Positions 36,660 through 47,345 of a stretch of 64,000 bases of DNA are shown here, piece after piece; the first letter of the stretch is position 1, and each line of letters starts with the position of its first letter. Source of the stretch: Cristatella mucedo (taxonomy: Eukaryota; Bryozoa; Phylactolaemata; Cristatellidae); contig WPIO01000062.1 in the NCBI GenBank assembly GCA_009760855.2, positions 1,214,001 through 1,278,000 of the forward strand, in the 5' to 3' direction. The notes beneath the pieces are model-generated. The model was not told the origin of the DNA. It was given only the letters and a program-made list of their open reading frames with translations, and made no database searches. A program made the position numbers and the translations under genes.

Positions 36660-36864
36660 CTTCATCTCGCACTACCCTCCAAGCGCCATCGAAGACGTGG
36701 CGGTAATTTCGGCGCAGTTCTCGCGGAAGTTTCATGTCATTCTGCATTCGGACGTTGATCATGTCGGCTGGCGTACCGATAACGCCACCCAGAGCGCCCG
36801 AGGCTCCGGCGAGTAGAATCTTTTCGTAGAAGGGCATCGCGCGGCCGTTCTCAGTGAGCCGAGC
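36660..36864 (-). CDS. SLC25A10: SLC25A10 exon 3
   Basis: This exon encodes residues 93-160. The acceptor CTCATTGGTAG|GC (phase 0) joins exon 2. It starts ARLTENGRAMPFYEKILLAG and carries the second carrier signature motif PADMIN (residues 124-129) followed by VRMQND, a dicarboxylate-carrier hallmark, then RRNYRHVFDGAWRVVRDEG. The donor GATGAAG|GTGGGC leaves phase 1, which fits exon 4. No stop, frameshift or missing motif is seen. Confidence 0.93.
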
Positions 36865-37044
36865 CTACCAATGAGGAGCAGCTGCGCTCAGTGCTACTAG
36901 AAGCAGCAGGATGCAACCCAGAAACACCGCAGTCATGGACCTGGCAGCAGCAGCAGCAGACACGCTACTAATCCAGGAATACTTGAGATATATTTAATAC
37001 AACTTACTCGTATGGGTGCCCCAAGTGAACTTCTCTGACCGTCT

Positions 37045-37170
37045 CAGTTAAGGCGCTTTACACATATGTCGCAGGGCTCGAGCCCACGACCTTGGTCATC
37101 ACATGCATTCACCTTGACTTCGGTTGTTAAAGGCAAGCACCTTAACCCCTGGGTCAAACCAGGGGTTGTT
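37045..37170 (-). mobile_element. SINE-A
   Basis: Minus-strand copy in intron 2: AAGGCGCTTTACACATATGT, CAGGGCTCGAGCCC (box B), AAGCACCTTAACCCCTGGGT (box A side), with extra head sequence. The end of the stem-loop is degraded. Confidence 0.65.
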
Positions 37171-37206
37171 GCATAAACTGGAACTTGCTGAATCCCATTC
37201 GAGGTA

Positions 37207-38521
37207 TAGTGGTACCTTGAGTTACGAGTGTCCCAACTTGCAATTTTTCCGAGATACGAGCTGTCTCTTGGCCGATTGTTTGCTTTGAGTTGAGAGCTAA
37301 AATTCGGGTTATGAGCCAGCTCCACATACCCTACCACTAGTTGCCGCAGCGAACGTCACAGCAAACACCCGCCTAGCATCCAGTGCCACACTCGTTCACT
37401 TTAAGTGGTTGCAACGGAATTGCTCTCGCGTATACGAGTGCGAGTGGGTGTGTCAGTGACACAAGCAAGAGCTCTCCTAAAAATCGGCGAACAAGATTCA
37501 GGTATTCATTTCAACCTTTAATAACAATAATAATAATAATGCACTTGATAAAGCACCCTCAGAGAACTCAATCTCTTTCTAGGCGCTTTACAGTTGCTGC
37601 AAAGGGAACCGAGATTGAATGGTGAGTAATATCATGCTTGATAAACAACATGAATGACGTGGTTAGGGGTGACATGCACAGGGTCAGCATGCAAGTGTGG
37701 TTATTGGCAGCATGCCGTGTCAGCACACATAAGCACGTGAAGGACGAACCACAAGGACCCACTAAATGCTGTCCTAAATAGGTGTTTTTAAGTTCTTTTT
37801 TAAATGTGGCCAGGTCATATTGTGACGCAAGTCGGAGTGAGTTCCAGGCTTTGGGAGCATACGAACTACATGCACGGTCTCCAAAGGATTTGAGGTTTGT
37901 ACAAGGTATTGGTAAACTGTTGGATTTCGAAAAGCGGGTGGTACGATGCTTGGCCTGGTGAGGGAGTAGATCTGAGAGATAGACTGGAGCCAAAGAATGA
38001 AGTGACCTAAAAGTGAGCGACAAAACCGTGAAGTCGATCCGTTGCTTGACTGGTAGCCAGTGCAGGTCGGCGAGAAGTGGTGTGATGTGGCAACTGCGAT
38101 GCTCACCACACACAAGCCTAGCTGCAGAGTTTTGCACCAGCTGTAAGCGCCTGATCCCACATGCCGGTAGGCCAGCAAGCAGTGAGTTACAGAAGTCAAG
38201 ACGGATGTCACAAATGCAAACCTTTCTCCTCCAACTCCGTCACCATCTTCAAGTCGTCTGATCTCCTAGTTAATGTTGTACATGTACCTTATAATTAATA
38301 AAACCCATTTATTGCAGTACATTCTATTGAATTGTTTTTAAGCAAAATTCGTTATTTATAAGTACATTTTTAAATTTAAAAACGTGACAAAGTCGTGGTT
38401 TTGTGTGTCCGGAACGGATTAATAACATTTCAATAGGGGAAATTGATTTTTGACATGCGAGTAATTTGAGTGAGGAGCTCCATCACGGAACGAATTAAAC
38501 TTGTAAGCCAAGGTACCACTG
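37207..38521. mobile_element. Tc1/mariner-type (pogo/Tigger-like) DNA transposon with nested L2-A
   Basis: The left end TAGTGGTACCTTGAGTTACG and right end CTTGTAAGCCAAGGTACCACTG are inverted repeats. The element is flanked by TA at 37205-37206 and 38522-38523, as a TA target duplication would be. Subterminal regions (GCTGTCTCTTGGCCG on the left, ATCACGGAACGAATTAAAC on the right) are typical of a widespread non-autonomous TA-targeting family. No transposase is readable. About 700 bp of its length is an L2-A insertion. Confidence 0.65.
37523..38219 (-). mobile_element. L2-A LINE inserted in the TA-type transposon
   Basis: From the (ATT)n-type tail through the stem-loop and 3' UTR into the RT C-terminal third. 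The frame is open for 189 codons (38137-37568), with LADLHWLPVKQRIDF and KSFGDRACSSYAPKAWNS. The flanks AACCTTT (left, about 37515) and AACCTTT (right, about 38221) may be a 7-bp target duplication. Confidence 0.82.
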
Positions 38522-38523
38522 TA

Positions 38524-39038
38524 TCGGACATAGAGATGAGGCTAAGGGGAGATAATGGGCAAGGCCAGACGAAACCCGGCTGCAGGCAAAAAATCAAAGC
38601 TCGTCACTCACTTTGGCTCGTTGAGCAAACTTTAGGCCATGATTGTGAAATTTTGCTTTGCAGCTAACCTTGGTCAGAATTTTGAAAACGCTTACATTGT
38701 AGGCCATCGTTTGCTGTCCTACCCCGCAGTAGCAAGTTGCAAGACTCGAATTTGAACCCACAAGTCTGCTACCGGCACGAACTAACAGCATGCAGACTCT
38801 GTTTGAACAACATCCAGTGCAGCAGCCACCGAGTACAGGTTAGCACAGCATTTCTGTTGTATGCATCTCGCAATGGCTAAAACGTCACTAGCCTGCCGCT
38901 CGGCCAAAAGAAAGAATGTGTCTACAGTTATATCGGCAGCCGGAGTCAGATATGTGGCATGTAGGGGGAATGGTGTTTTGAAAATACTGCAAGCAAACTC
39001 CTGATCGTAACCTGTGACAAGCTGCCCTGGTGCACATT
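38524..39038. other. Intronic, no identifiable repeat
   Basis: Nothing supported. Confidence 0.4.
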
Positions 39039-39046
39039 GCTTAGAA

Positions 39047-39233
39047 CAGTGGTTCTCAACCTTCCTAATAATGCGACCCTTTAATGCAGTTCCTCGTGTT
39101 GTGGCAACCCCGAACCAAGAAATTAGTGTGTGTAAAATGTGGAAACGCGTGTTTTCCGGTGGTCTTACGCGACCCCTGTGAAAGGGTCGTTCGACCCCCA
39201 AAGGGGTCGCGACCCACGGGCTGAGAACTGCTG
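39047..39233. mobile_element. SPIN-like hAT transposon, non-autonomous, 187 bp
   Basis: Ends CAGTGGTTCTCAACC and GGCTGAGAACTGCTG form imperfect terminal inverted repeats. The internal words GGTCGCGACCC, CCAAAGGGGTCG and CCTGTGAAAGGGTCGTTCGA match what I know of the SPIN (Space Invaders) hAT family. Perfect 8-bp target duplications GCTTAGAA lie at 39039-39046 and 39234-39241. There is no coding capacity. It sits in SLC25A10 intron 2. SPIN elements are known to have moved horizontally among tetrapods and a few invertebrates. Confidence 0.85.
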
Positions 39234-39241
39234 GCTTAGAA

Positions 39242-39629
39242 GGTGTACTGACTAAGAAAAAACCCTAATGGTTAAGGTAATATTACTAATATGTCTACTG
39301 CATCCAGCATTTCATAATGTATGTTCAGTTTTGCACTCGTTTTATGTTGCAGTTGTATTCAAATAATCGAGCGTTGTAATCCTAGTTACATGTATGCCTG
39401 CTCCGGAGTTAAGTCTTAAAAATGACCACTAAGCATAACGTTATTCATCCAGAAGATATTGTTCGCATGGTGCCGTCAAAAATAACAAAGATTGCTACTA
39501 CTAAATCGTCAGCATCGGCGGCTCATAACCAGTTTGTCTGGGCTTTGGTTGGATAATTCATTCAAGCTGACATCCCTCTTTGAGAAGCTCAAAATTCTTT
39601 AACTTGCATAGAAAACACCAAGGGGAGGT
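39242..39629. other. Intronic, no identifiable repeat
   Basis: Nothing supported. Confidence 0.35.
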
Positions 39630-39920
39630 GATGTGCCACAACCCTAGTATCTGGCATCGACTTTTAATTAAGGTTTTGTCGCTTACTTTTAGGTCCCTTC
39701 ATTCTCTTTCTCCAGCCTACCTCATCGAACTACTTCTCAATCAGGCCAGGAATGGCACCACCCACTGCTCTTCTGACTCAAGTCATTAAGCTGCGCCTCG
39801 AATGAACTTCAAATCCTGTAGGACCGGTTCCTTTAGTTCACATGCCCCCAAAGCCTGGAACTCACTCCCCATTAATGTCAAGACATCCCGCTGACTTGAC
39901 AACATTTATAAAGAAGCTAG
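39630..39920 (+). mobile_element. L2-A LINE, C-terminal fragment
   Basis: AAGGTTTTGTCGCTTACTTT, AGGTCCCTTCATTCTC, then CCCCAAAGCCTGGAACTCAC match the reference from about 1035 to 1270. Small indels break the frame. Confidence 0.75.
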
Positions 39921-39929
39921 ATTTTGGCT

Positions 39930-40130
39930 TTTTCCCTTTAACTTCCACCTGGCCTAACTAACCGACCCTGTCGCCCCCTGGACAGCCCCGAAGGGCATGC
40001 CGGGTTGCGGCAGCCAGGCGTGCCGTGTCCCTTCAACCTTCCTACGATTGACTGCTTCTAGTAAGGTCAAGCTTGGCCTATTGTTGCTTAATCCTGGTTA
40101 CATCTACTGTTTTAAGACCTGTAAGCTACT
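39930..40130 (+). repeat. Dispersed repeat of unknown class, copy 2
   Basis: Similar in order and content to 4137-4345 (CCTACGATTGACTGCTTC, AAGGTCAAG, ACATCTACTGT). Its left part follows an L2-A fragment, so it may be the 3' UTR of a third L2 subfamily. Confidence 0.35.
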
Positions 40131-40239
40131 GCCAATATATAGACTACACAAATGCCAACCATAAGAACAACCTCCAAGAAAATGCAGGCAGCCGACTAGA
40201 CATGCTGAGTAAACTGGTTGGGACTTGAATTTATAGAGT

Positions 40240-40398
40240 AGCCCCTGGATCTTAGACCTTTGGGTACGGTGCCCACGACCCAGGTCGCGGGTTCGACTCC
40301 CAAAGCAGGCAATTCTGTATTGCCTACTGCATACAAGCAGTGGTGATAGTCTTTAAGGCTCTTCTACTGCTATACAAATGAGGTTGTTGAATCAGCTA
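40240..40398 (+). mobile_element. SINE-B
   Basis: Box B CGGGTTCGACTCCC, body GGCAATTCTGTATTGCC, GCAGTGGTGATAGTC, AAGGCTCTTCTACTGC, TACAAATGAGG, end AATCAGCTAA. Confidence 0.72.
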
Positions 40399-40477
40399 AA
40401 CTATAATGGTACATCAGCATCACACTTGAGCCTTTATTTTCTTGGAGGTTAAGTGGTACGATGGCCGGCTGTTCTAG

Positions 40478-40601
40478 TCGAGCTGGTTTGGCCTAGCGGT
40501 TAAGGTGCTCGCCCCGACCAAGGTCTGACTGAGGTCGTGTGCTCGAGCCCCGGGCATATGTGAAGCGCCTGAATAGAGATTAAGTTCTCTTGGGGCGCTA
40601 T

Positions 40602-40607
<6 letters not shown>
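40478..40607 (+). mobile_element. SINE-A, near full length
   Basis: Box A TTTGGCCTAGCGGTTAAGG, box B TGCTCGAGCCCC, GTGAAGCGCCTGAATAGAGA, TTAAGTTCTCTTGGGGCGCT. It is highly similar to 1561-1700 and so probably young. It runs into a (TA)n tract. Confidence 0.8.

Positions 40608-40651
<44 letters not shown>
40604..40651. repeat. (TA)n microsatellite at a SINE-A tail
   Basis: About 46 bp of TA directly continues the SINE-A 3' end TACAAATATATA. The same arrangement occurs at 53816-53845. Confidence 0.95.
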
Positions 40652-40653
<2 letters not shown>

Positions 40654-41013
40654 CAGTTACGTTAGCTTGTGTAATTGACAGTCTGAACTACAGACAAGCT
40701 CACACTCGCAGCACGATCTGCCTCCTGCCTACTCAGGCAGCCCTGTTTGGTCGGCACTGGAAGTGAGCCACGATTCAGCGACTCCATTGAACGTGCATAG
40801 GCAAATCATATTGGGAGAGGAGGAGGATTCATCTAAAGCCTATGGTCCCACAGAACAAGCCCCACACATGCACGCACACACACACACAACAACCAAACAT
40901 AATCACAGACAGCTGAACAGTCCGGAGAATAGGTCAGCAGTCTGGCCTGTACAAATCTGTCCTAGCATCGTCAGCTGGCTGTACCGACGACAGACAGGAG
41001 GCAGCCAATGAAC

Positions 41014-41671
41014 AAAATAATAACACATTTGATAAAGCACACTTAGAGAACTCAATCTCTTTCTAGGCTATTTACATTTGCTGCAAAGGAAGCATGATCG
41101 AACGGTTAGTGGTAGCATGCTTGATCAACAACAAGAATAACTTGATTAAGGGTGCCATACACAGGGTCAGCATGCAAGTATGATTAGTGGCAGCATGCAC
41201 AGTGTCAGCACGCATAAGCACATAAAGGACGAATCACAAGGACCCACTAAATGATGCAACAAATAGTTGCGTTTTTATTTGCTTTTTAAATGTGGACAAG
41301 TCAGGAGATTTCGTGACACAGGTCGAGAGTGAGTTCCAGGCTTTGGGAGCATACGAACTAAATGCACGGTCTCCAAAGGATTTGAGGTTCGTGTGAGATA
41401 TGGGTAAACAGTTAGATTTCGAAAAGGTGATACGATGCTAAACCTGGTGAGGGAGTAGATCTGATGGGTAGGCTGGAGCCAAAAAATTAAGAGATCTAAA
41501 AGTGAGTGGCAGAATCTTGAAGTCGATGCGTTACTTGACTGGTAGTCAGCGCAGGTCGGCAAGAAGTGGTGTAAGGTGGCAACTGCGACTCTCACGACAG
41601 ACAAGCCTAGCTGCGAAGTTCTGCACAAGCTGTAAACGCCTGATTGCACAGGTCGGTAGACCAGCAAGCGT
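41014..41671 (-). mobile_element. L2-A LINE, 3' third
   Basis: Tail AATAATAACACATTTGATAA, stem-loop, 3' UTR, and RT C-terminal sequence up to the LPA..IRRLQLVQ region. Frameshifts are present. It lies in intron 2 of SLC25A10. Confidence 0.8.
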
Positions 41672-41859
41672 ATTGAGACGTATTCGTATCATAAACTTAA
41701 TTTAGGCCAGCCTATCATCACGGGCAGCACCTGTCTCTCTTTTTAACAGGCTTCAGTATGAAGTGAACACCGGCTCCAACCCTTGGGAGGCCATGCCTTT
41801 AGTTTCTAAACTCCGATATCTGGGAACTTGCTAGCAAGTGGCATGAGGACATGCTTTAA

Positions 41860-42175
41860 ATTAGGATTTAAAAGGAACCTAAAAATCCATAAGTTCCTTG
41901 CAGCATATCCTTTGTCCGTGTGAATTGTCCTTTATGTGCTTACCCATGCTGCAATTCCACCCTTCATTTTCACTAATAAATTGAAATACTTCATTTCCAG
42001 CATATAATACGGTGCCTAAACAGAGATTTAATTTCCTTAGAGAGCTACACGAGTGCATTATTATAATAATAAATTGAAATGCTTCATTTCCAGCATATAA
42101 TACGATGCCTACACCGAGATTTAGTTTCATTAGAGCTAGGCGAGTGCATTATTATAATTTTTATTATTATTAAAA
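41860..42175 (+). mobile_element. L2-like 3' end with tandemly duplicated tail
   Basis: TTTAAAAGGAACCTAAAAAT corresponds to the L2-A C-terminal FKRNLK. It is followed by a distinct 3' UTR and a 93-bp unit repeated twice (41978-42070 and 42071-42163). Each unit contains a variant stem-loop and ends GAGTGCATTATTATAAT. A relative lies at 43960-44265. Confidence 0.65.
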
Positions 42176-42353
42176 CTATTTCTTACTACTTTTGCTATCC
42201 AGTCACTTATACAGCCTGCTGTGCCTGAAGTAGGAGCAAGCATGATTACCAACTGATAGCATATCAGGTTGCTGAGCCCACAGCCTTACTTTTAAACAGC
42301 ATGAATGGAGCTATCACAGCTTTCCCTGTGCCTTCCTAGGACAAAGAAAAATA

Positions 42354-42425
42354 TGTTTCTTTGGTCCCTGGAGTTGAACCAGGGCCTCTGGCACCAAAAG
42401 GCAAGTGTTTTAACAATACCGCAGA
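42354..42425 (-). repeat. tRNA-like sequence (SINE head or tRNA pseudogene)
   Basis: The minus strand shows a perfect T-arm CCCTGG-TTCAACT-CCAGGG preceded by GTTAAAACACTTGCC and TTTTGGTGCCAGAGG, laid out like a tRNA or SINE head. The acceptor stem is not convincing, so it is not called a tRNA gene. Confidence 0.4.
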
Positions 42426-42429
42426 TATG

Positions 42430-43959
42430 CCCAATTACAACAGACACAGTCATTAAAGATTACTCCTAGATAAGCATGGCCTAGAATGTCAAAAGACAAA
42501 GTATTACATTCTAATTCACGCAGACTCAAACATGGTATATGCAACACATTGTGTCATGATACACCAACTGTTGCAAACTCAACCTATACTGGGTAATACT
42601 TTGTCAGCATTGCTTTGGATATCCACCTATAACTTGAAATGCTTTCTCCTGCTACTGCAGAACAACATGCCCTCACTTTCCTTTTTTATTTTAACAACAG
42701 CCCTATCAATAGCCTAGCCCAAAGAAGAAATCGTATTAACCCACCCATAGACAATAACGGCAAAAAAGAGCCTGCAACGGTGTTTTGTATTGCCAATAAG
42801 CCGACAGCCAGTATTGCTTGCAACAGGAGCATGCGATCTACATGCACCTTGCCACAGCCTTGGATCTGCCAAGCTTGAGTGATTAGAAGTCGAAGTAATT
42901 CGAAGGCGTTAAGACAAACATAGGAATAGCTAGCCAACGACTCAAGTATGATCTGAGGAGATCGCTGCAGTAAGAGTTCTGTAAAGCGAGTGTGACATGC
43001 TAGCAGTTCCCAGTCGCTTAAAGTTAAGCCTCTCTGTAACATGCATATAAACATGTAGGCTGACTAAAGTAGAATACTAATTCCGTGGTGGTATAGATAC
43101 GCACACACTCACGCATGCACGAACGTGCTCACCCACGCACACAACACACATATACTCAGGGCCATAAGTATTAGCGTACTACACCATACCTGGGACAGGC
43201 CATATTCTCATGTTGTTTCGGCTAGAAGCAGTTTAACGACTCCAGAGTGAGGTCGTAAACAATAGATTGCAATGGTGCCTTGGTTCAATCCCTTAACAGT
43301 ATCTTGGCTACAACACAGTTCGTCAGGATCTAACGACCAACGACTAACGTGTTTCTCACCTGACCGTGGCCAACACATAATATTACTTGCAAGTGCAAGC
43401 AACATCCGGTTAGGTGTCACGGTCTACAGCTGGAACTCCAAAAATGCAGCCTGACTTGATAGATACAAAAAACCGATATCCGACTGCATCAAGCCGCAGG
43501 GCCCATTCGACACCGCCCCCACTCTGTTCACAGCTAAGAAACAGCTACATCTGATGATAGCTACAACAGATACATGGCGATGGCCTAGAGCAGCAGGACC
43601 ACGACTGGTTGCACGAGCTCTTTCCTGCTGGTGCCAGCCACACTGCAGGCTGGCTGGACGCGGCAGGCTGTGGAGCTCGGAAATGGTAGCAAAGTTAAAT
43701 AAGAGAGCATTCAGAGTAGAGTTCAGGCAGAGTGTGCTGCCGTGCCTGCCTCACACAGGCAGAACAGAGCAGGCAGCCTCTGCCCGAGCCTGTCCACCAT
43801 TGCACCGCTAGGCATCAGTGGCTTGCTCCTTGTAGATCTACCAGTTAAATGCACTATGACACTAGCAAGTTAACGTGCTTCGGCTTACTTATCCATGTTG
43901 ATGGTTACTCCTCGGCCCTCCTGCCTCACGGAACCCTTTGGCTCGAGGAGTCGTATAGC
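42430..43959. other. Intronic, no identifiable repeat
   Basis: About 1.5 kb of intron 2 with nothing recognised apart from a short degenerate CA-rich stretch near 43098-43150. Confidence 0.4.
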
Positions 43960-44265
43960 TGCACCTCTAACCAGTCTGAAATCCTTTGGAGATAGGGCCT
44001 TCGGGTTAGTACTGCTCCCAAGGCCTAGAACTAACTGCTGACTGATGTCACGACATCTCGCCTGACTTGACTACACTTAGATAGAAGCTAAAAAAGGCAC
44101 CTGTTGCTCAAAGCCTTTGCTTCGTCCATGTGAATCCTCCTTCACAAGCTTAAGTGTGCTGCAATTGTGTATGCTATCATCACTAATCAGTTGACATGCC
44201 TCCTTTCCAGCTAAGTTGAAGTGCTTCGAAATAGTTTTAATTCCTTAAGGCTTTACACAAATGCA
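43960..44265 (+). mobile_element. L2-like LINE, 3' end
   Basis: CTGAAATCCTTTGGAGATAG, CTCCCAAGGCCTAGAACT, then the 3' UTR and a tail TACACAAATGCATTATT. It is closer to the copy at 41860-42175 than to L2-A. It ends 87 bp from exon 2 of SLC25A10. Confidence 0.65.
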
Positions 44266-44351
44266 TTATTGAAGACGAGCACATCAACAGGCATTAGTGA
44301 AACGTAATCTGCATACAGCACCAGCTCGAGTCGAAAAAGTCCTGACCTCAC

Positions 44352-44473
44352 CTTAACGCTTTCATAGACTGCAAAGCGGGTGAGGGAGTAGGTAAGCTGA
44401 CGTCCAAGTGATGCTGACAGGCCATTGTACAGGCCCATAACGCCTTCGTTCTTGAATACACGCACTCCCATGG
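44352..44473 (-). CDS. SLC25A10: SLC25A10 exon 2
   Basis: This exon encodes residues 52-92. The acceptor CTTTTCTTACAG|CC joins exon 1 in phase 1, and the donor GTTAAG|GTGAGG leaves phase 0. It contains MGVRVFKNEGVMGLYNGLSA and SLGRQLTYSLTRFAVYESVK, the matrix loop and helix 2 of the first carrier repeat. GLYNGLSAS..RQ.TYS.TRF is highly conserved in dicarboxylate carriers. Confidence 0.94.
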
Positions 44474-45138
44474 CTGTAAGAAAAGTGATGCGCCTTCAAA
44501 GTGGCCACCTAAGTGAGCACACACGCGAAAGGCTTGCAGAATTAACTCGGCGATCAAGCAGCAAGCATTGCACAAGCGCTAACAAGAAGCATTTGCAATT
44601 TTTTCCTAATGCCCTTGTGCAGCAAAGGCCAACTACCGCAATGAGGCATGTGACCAGTGGTTTTGCACCTTGCAGCAGGTCAGAGCAAGTAAGCCAACCA
44701 TGAAAAAATATCATACGCACCCTAACTGGAGCCAAATGGTTGCCCGGTCAATGAGCACTCTGAGGTTACAACTCTGCCTCTTCCCCCTCAGCAGCTACCT
44801 TTGTGAGGCATTGGGCAAGACTAACCGACATCCAGCATTCACGCAGAGATTTCCTCTCACTTTCATTTAAGTGTTTACATTTCTCTTTCTCTCTTTATGT
44901 ATAAATAAATAAATATATACATATACATATATCTATATAACAGTATATATATATATACACACATAAATAACAGTACATACATCGTACATGAAGTTAGCAT
45001 GGAATTCGTTAAGGAGTCTGAGCCTCGTAGGCAACTTGATTGAACCTCAAGCTAGCCCAAGCCAGCTAATCACATAGATGGATCGCTTGCTTCCTGAGGG
45101 GCACGCCACAGGCAGTAGCCCCTTCGCGAAGCTTTGCC
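44474..45138. other. SLC25A10 intron 1, near exon 2
   Basis: Contains an AT-rich TATA-type low-complexity tract at about 44898-44975. Nothing else is recognised. Confidence 0.45.
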
Positions 45139-45154
45139 CGCGCACACACGCGTG

Positions 45155-45185
<31 letters not shown>
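45139..45185. repeat. Alternating purine-pyrimidine tract (CG/CA)
   Basis: CGCGCACACACGCGTGCGCG then (CA)n. It is a short tract of the kind that can adopt Z-DNA. Confidence 0.9.
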
Positions 45186-45365
45186 TATAATGTAAAATGC
45201 TGGCCAAAACAGTCCACGTACCCTGTGAATCAATGTAAAACTCAAACATTGCAGTTTTACAAAATCATGGCCAAATAATATTAACACAATTTAGGATTAA
45301 CATCAGAACGCAATCAATGCTGTTCATTGTGCATGCTGTCACCTTAGTGAGCCTATTAGCACTCA

Positions 45366-45905
45366 AAGATTAAGCGGCTTTCGGTAAGCATTTGGTAGCC
45401 AACACTTATCTCACCAGCAAAGAGAAGCTAGTGGGTAGCATGGAAGTAGCAGCTCAGGATGTTGGAAAGGATGATATTAATACATCAGTATAGTGCCCTC
45501 AGAGAACTGAATCTCTCTCTAGGCACTTTAAAGGTGCTTTTAAGAAAGCATTACAAAATGATTGGTGGTAACACCAGCAAGCAAAAGGCATAGTGTAGGC
45601 AGGTACACGAAGGACGAATCATGAGGCATATGCCATAGTCAGAAAGAGAGTAGTTATCTGTAAGAATTGTGGAAGTGAGTTTCACAGATCGTCTAGGATC
45701 TGCAGAGCAAAAGCTTCAGTCGCCGACGGTCTTTAAGCAGAGCAATGGAACAACTAATTTATTGTTCATGGATGACCTGAGGGCACGATGCCGCTGAAAC
45801 TGGTGCAGCAGTTCAGCTAGGTATGGAGAGTCGTGACAGGCCTTGTGGGTCAGCGTAAGAACTTTACTCTGTATCCGTTGGTCAACTGGGCCCCATATAA
45901 GTTCT
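45366..45905 (-). mobile_element. L2-B LINE, 3' end, split by an L2-A tail
   Basis: AGCGGCTTTCGGTAAGCATT and AGCATGGAAGTAGCAGCTCA (to 45471), then an L2-A insertion, then L2-B again from GCCATAGTCAGAAAGAGAGT to about 45905. It is degraded. Confidence 0.75.
45472..45630 (-). mobile_element. L2-A 3' end inserted in L2-B
   Basis: AGTGCCCTCAGAGAACTGAA, TCTCTCTCTAGGCACTTTAA, then 3' UTR remnants to GACGAATCATGAGG. The original L2-B joint would be AAGGATG|TGCCATAGTC. Confidence 0.75.
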
Positions 45906-46021
45906 TTCAGATAGATTTCAAAAATTTCTCGGGGTCAGTGCGTTTTAGATTACGTTGCTGGATCAACTCGACATTAACTTGTACGTACAACGGAGCAGGA
46001 ATAGTAAATGATCCGAGATGG

Positions 46022-46213
46022 TCAGCGGTCAAATAACAACCAGTGGGGCAGATACTTATCCTTAGTGATAATGAGATCTAGGATCTGACCACCAACGAGT
46101 GTGGCATGATTAACCTGTTGGACCAAACCAAAGTGGTCCAGAGTCACGAAATGAGCAGACCTAGCTGTTGCGAGGGTTGTCAACGTGAATGTTGAGGTCG
46201 CCTGCAATCAATG
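46022..46213 (-). mobile_element. L2-type endonuclease fragment
   Basis: Minus-strand reading gives GDLNIHVDN (with a frameshift), LDHFGLVQQVNHATLVGG and ILDLIITKD. This is the catalytic C-terminal half of an apurinic-like LINE endonuclease. It directly borders the 3' LTR of the Gypsy element, which probably inserted into it. Confidence 0.65.
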
Positions 46214-46360
46214 TGTTGATAGTGCCGTGCGAGTGAGAACACGAGCATATCAGAGACCGTGTTTATTAGGTACGGTCGGCACCAAAAGTGGCTGGTACAA
46301 TAGCCCTCCCGAAACTGGGAGTTACATAGCAATGGGATCGGCATACCTCATCTGCCAACA
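46214..46360 (-). repeat. Gypsy 3' LTR
   Basis: Homologous to 49154-49296. Shared words include GGGAGTTACATAGCAATGGG and the TTTATT (AATAAA on the minus strand) region. It joins the L2 endonuclease fragment at 46213. Confidence 0.6.
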
Positions 46361-46744
46361 TCCACCTTTGTTAGGAAAGCACATAATCTCTTTGCCATGT
46401 TGGGGCTCGACTAAGTCGAGTTGGCCAAGTTTGCTGTTTTGTAGCTGGATTTGTATTAATTTCTGCTTCTAGTAACACGGTCAAGCGTCTTGTCGTACTG
46501 GGACTGCTCCCAGCTTGAGCTGAATTACATGTTGGATCTTACCATAAACCCCGGGTCTCTTGAACTTTTGGAGAATACGCCGCAGTCATGATTCAATGGA
46601 TCCGTCGGGTTTTCCGGGCAAACATCACTTAGGCTGGACTGCACTGCGAATCCTGCTGAGGTGTGTTCCGAATCTCCAGCATCGCCAGGTATTGATCCGA
46701 GTCGTCTTCATTAGCTTTCTGCATCATCTGTTTCACCATATTCC

Positions 46745-47345
46745 CTATTGGCTGGGCTACCAAAAAAAGCGATTAGGCCACTGCAACTGACTATGAATAT
46801 GGCTGCAAGGCTAGTCTTCAAGTCCCAGAGGTTTGATCACATGTTTTATTTGCTAAAAGAGCTAGGATGGATGCCGGTTGATCAACGGATACAGAGCAGC
46901 AAAGTTCTTTCGCTGACCTACAAGGCCTGTCACGGCTTGGCTCCTTCATACCTAGCTGAACTGGTGCACCAGTTTGAGCCTCTTCGTGCCCTCAGGTCCT
47001 GTATGGACAATAAATTAGCTGTTCCATTCCTCTACTTAATGACCGTTGGCGACAGAAGCTTTAGCTCTTCCGGTCCTAGACTGTGGAACTCGCTTCCACA
47101 ATTCTAACGCAACGACAACTACTCTCCTGCTGCCGACTATGGCTCATCCTTCTCAGCGGTCCTGAGCTGCTACTTCCATGCTACTCACTACCTCAACTGC
47201 TCTCCTGACTCTGCCATGCTTCCCACTTTTACCGAAAGCCGCTTAGGCTGTGCATGCGCTATACAAAACTCTCCTTCGTAACACCCGCATGGTCTTTATG
47301 ACTTTGTGGAGTTACAGACGGAGAGACATTACATTACATTACTAT
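46745..47345 (+). mobile_element. L2-B LINE, 3' portion, nested in Gypsy
   Basis: An open stretch (119 codons, 46748-47107) has GLPKKAIRPLQLTMNMAARL, ELGWMPVDQRI and GDRSFSSSGPRLWNSLPQF, then the 3' UTR ending ACATTACATTACATTAC. About 40 bp of 3' UTR is missing relative to the copy at 31998. Confidence 0.82.

Noticed and set aside
43265-43300. Box B-like GGTTCAATCCC
   Set aside because: Isolated word, no tRNA or SINE body around it.
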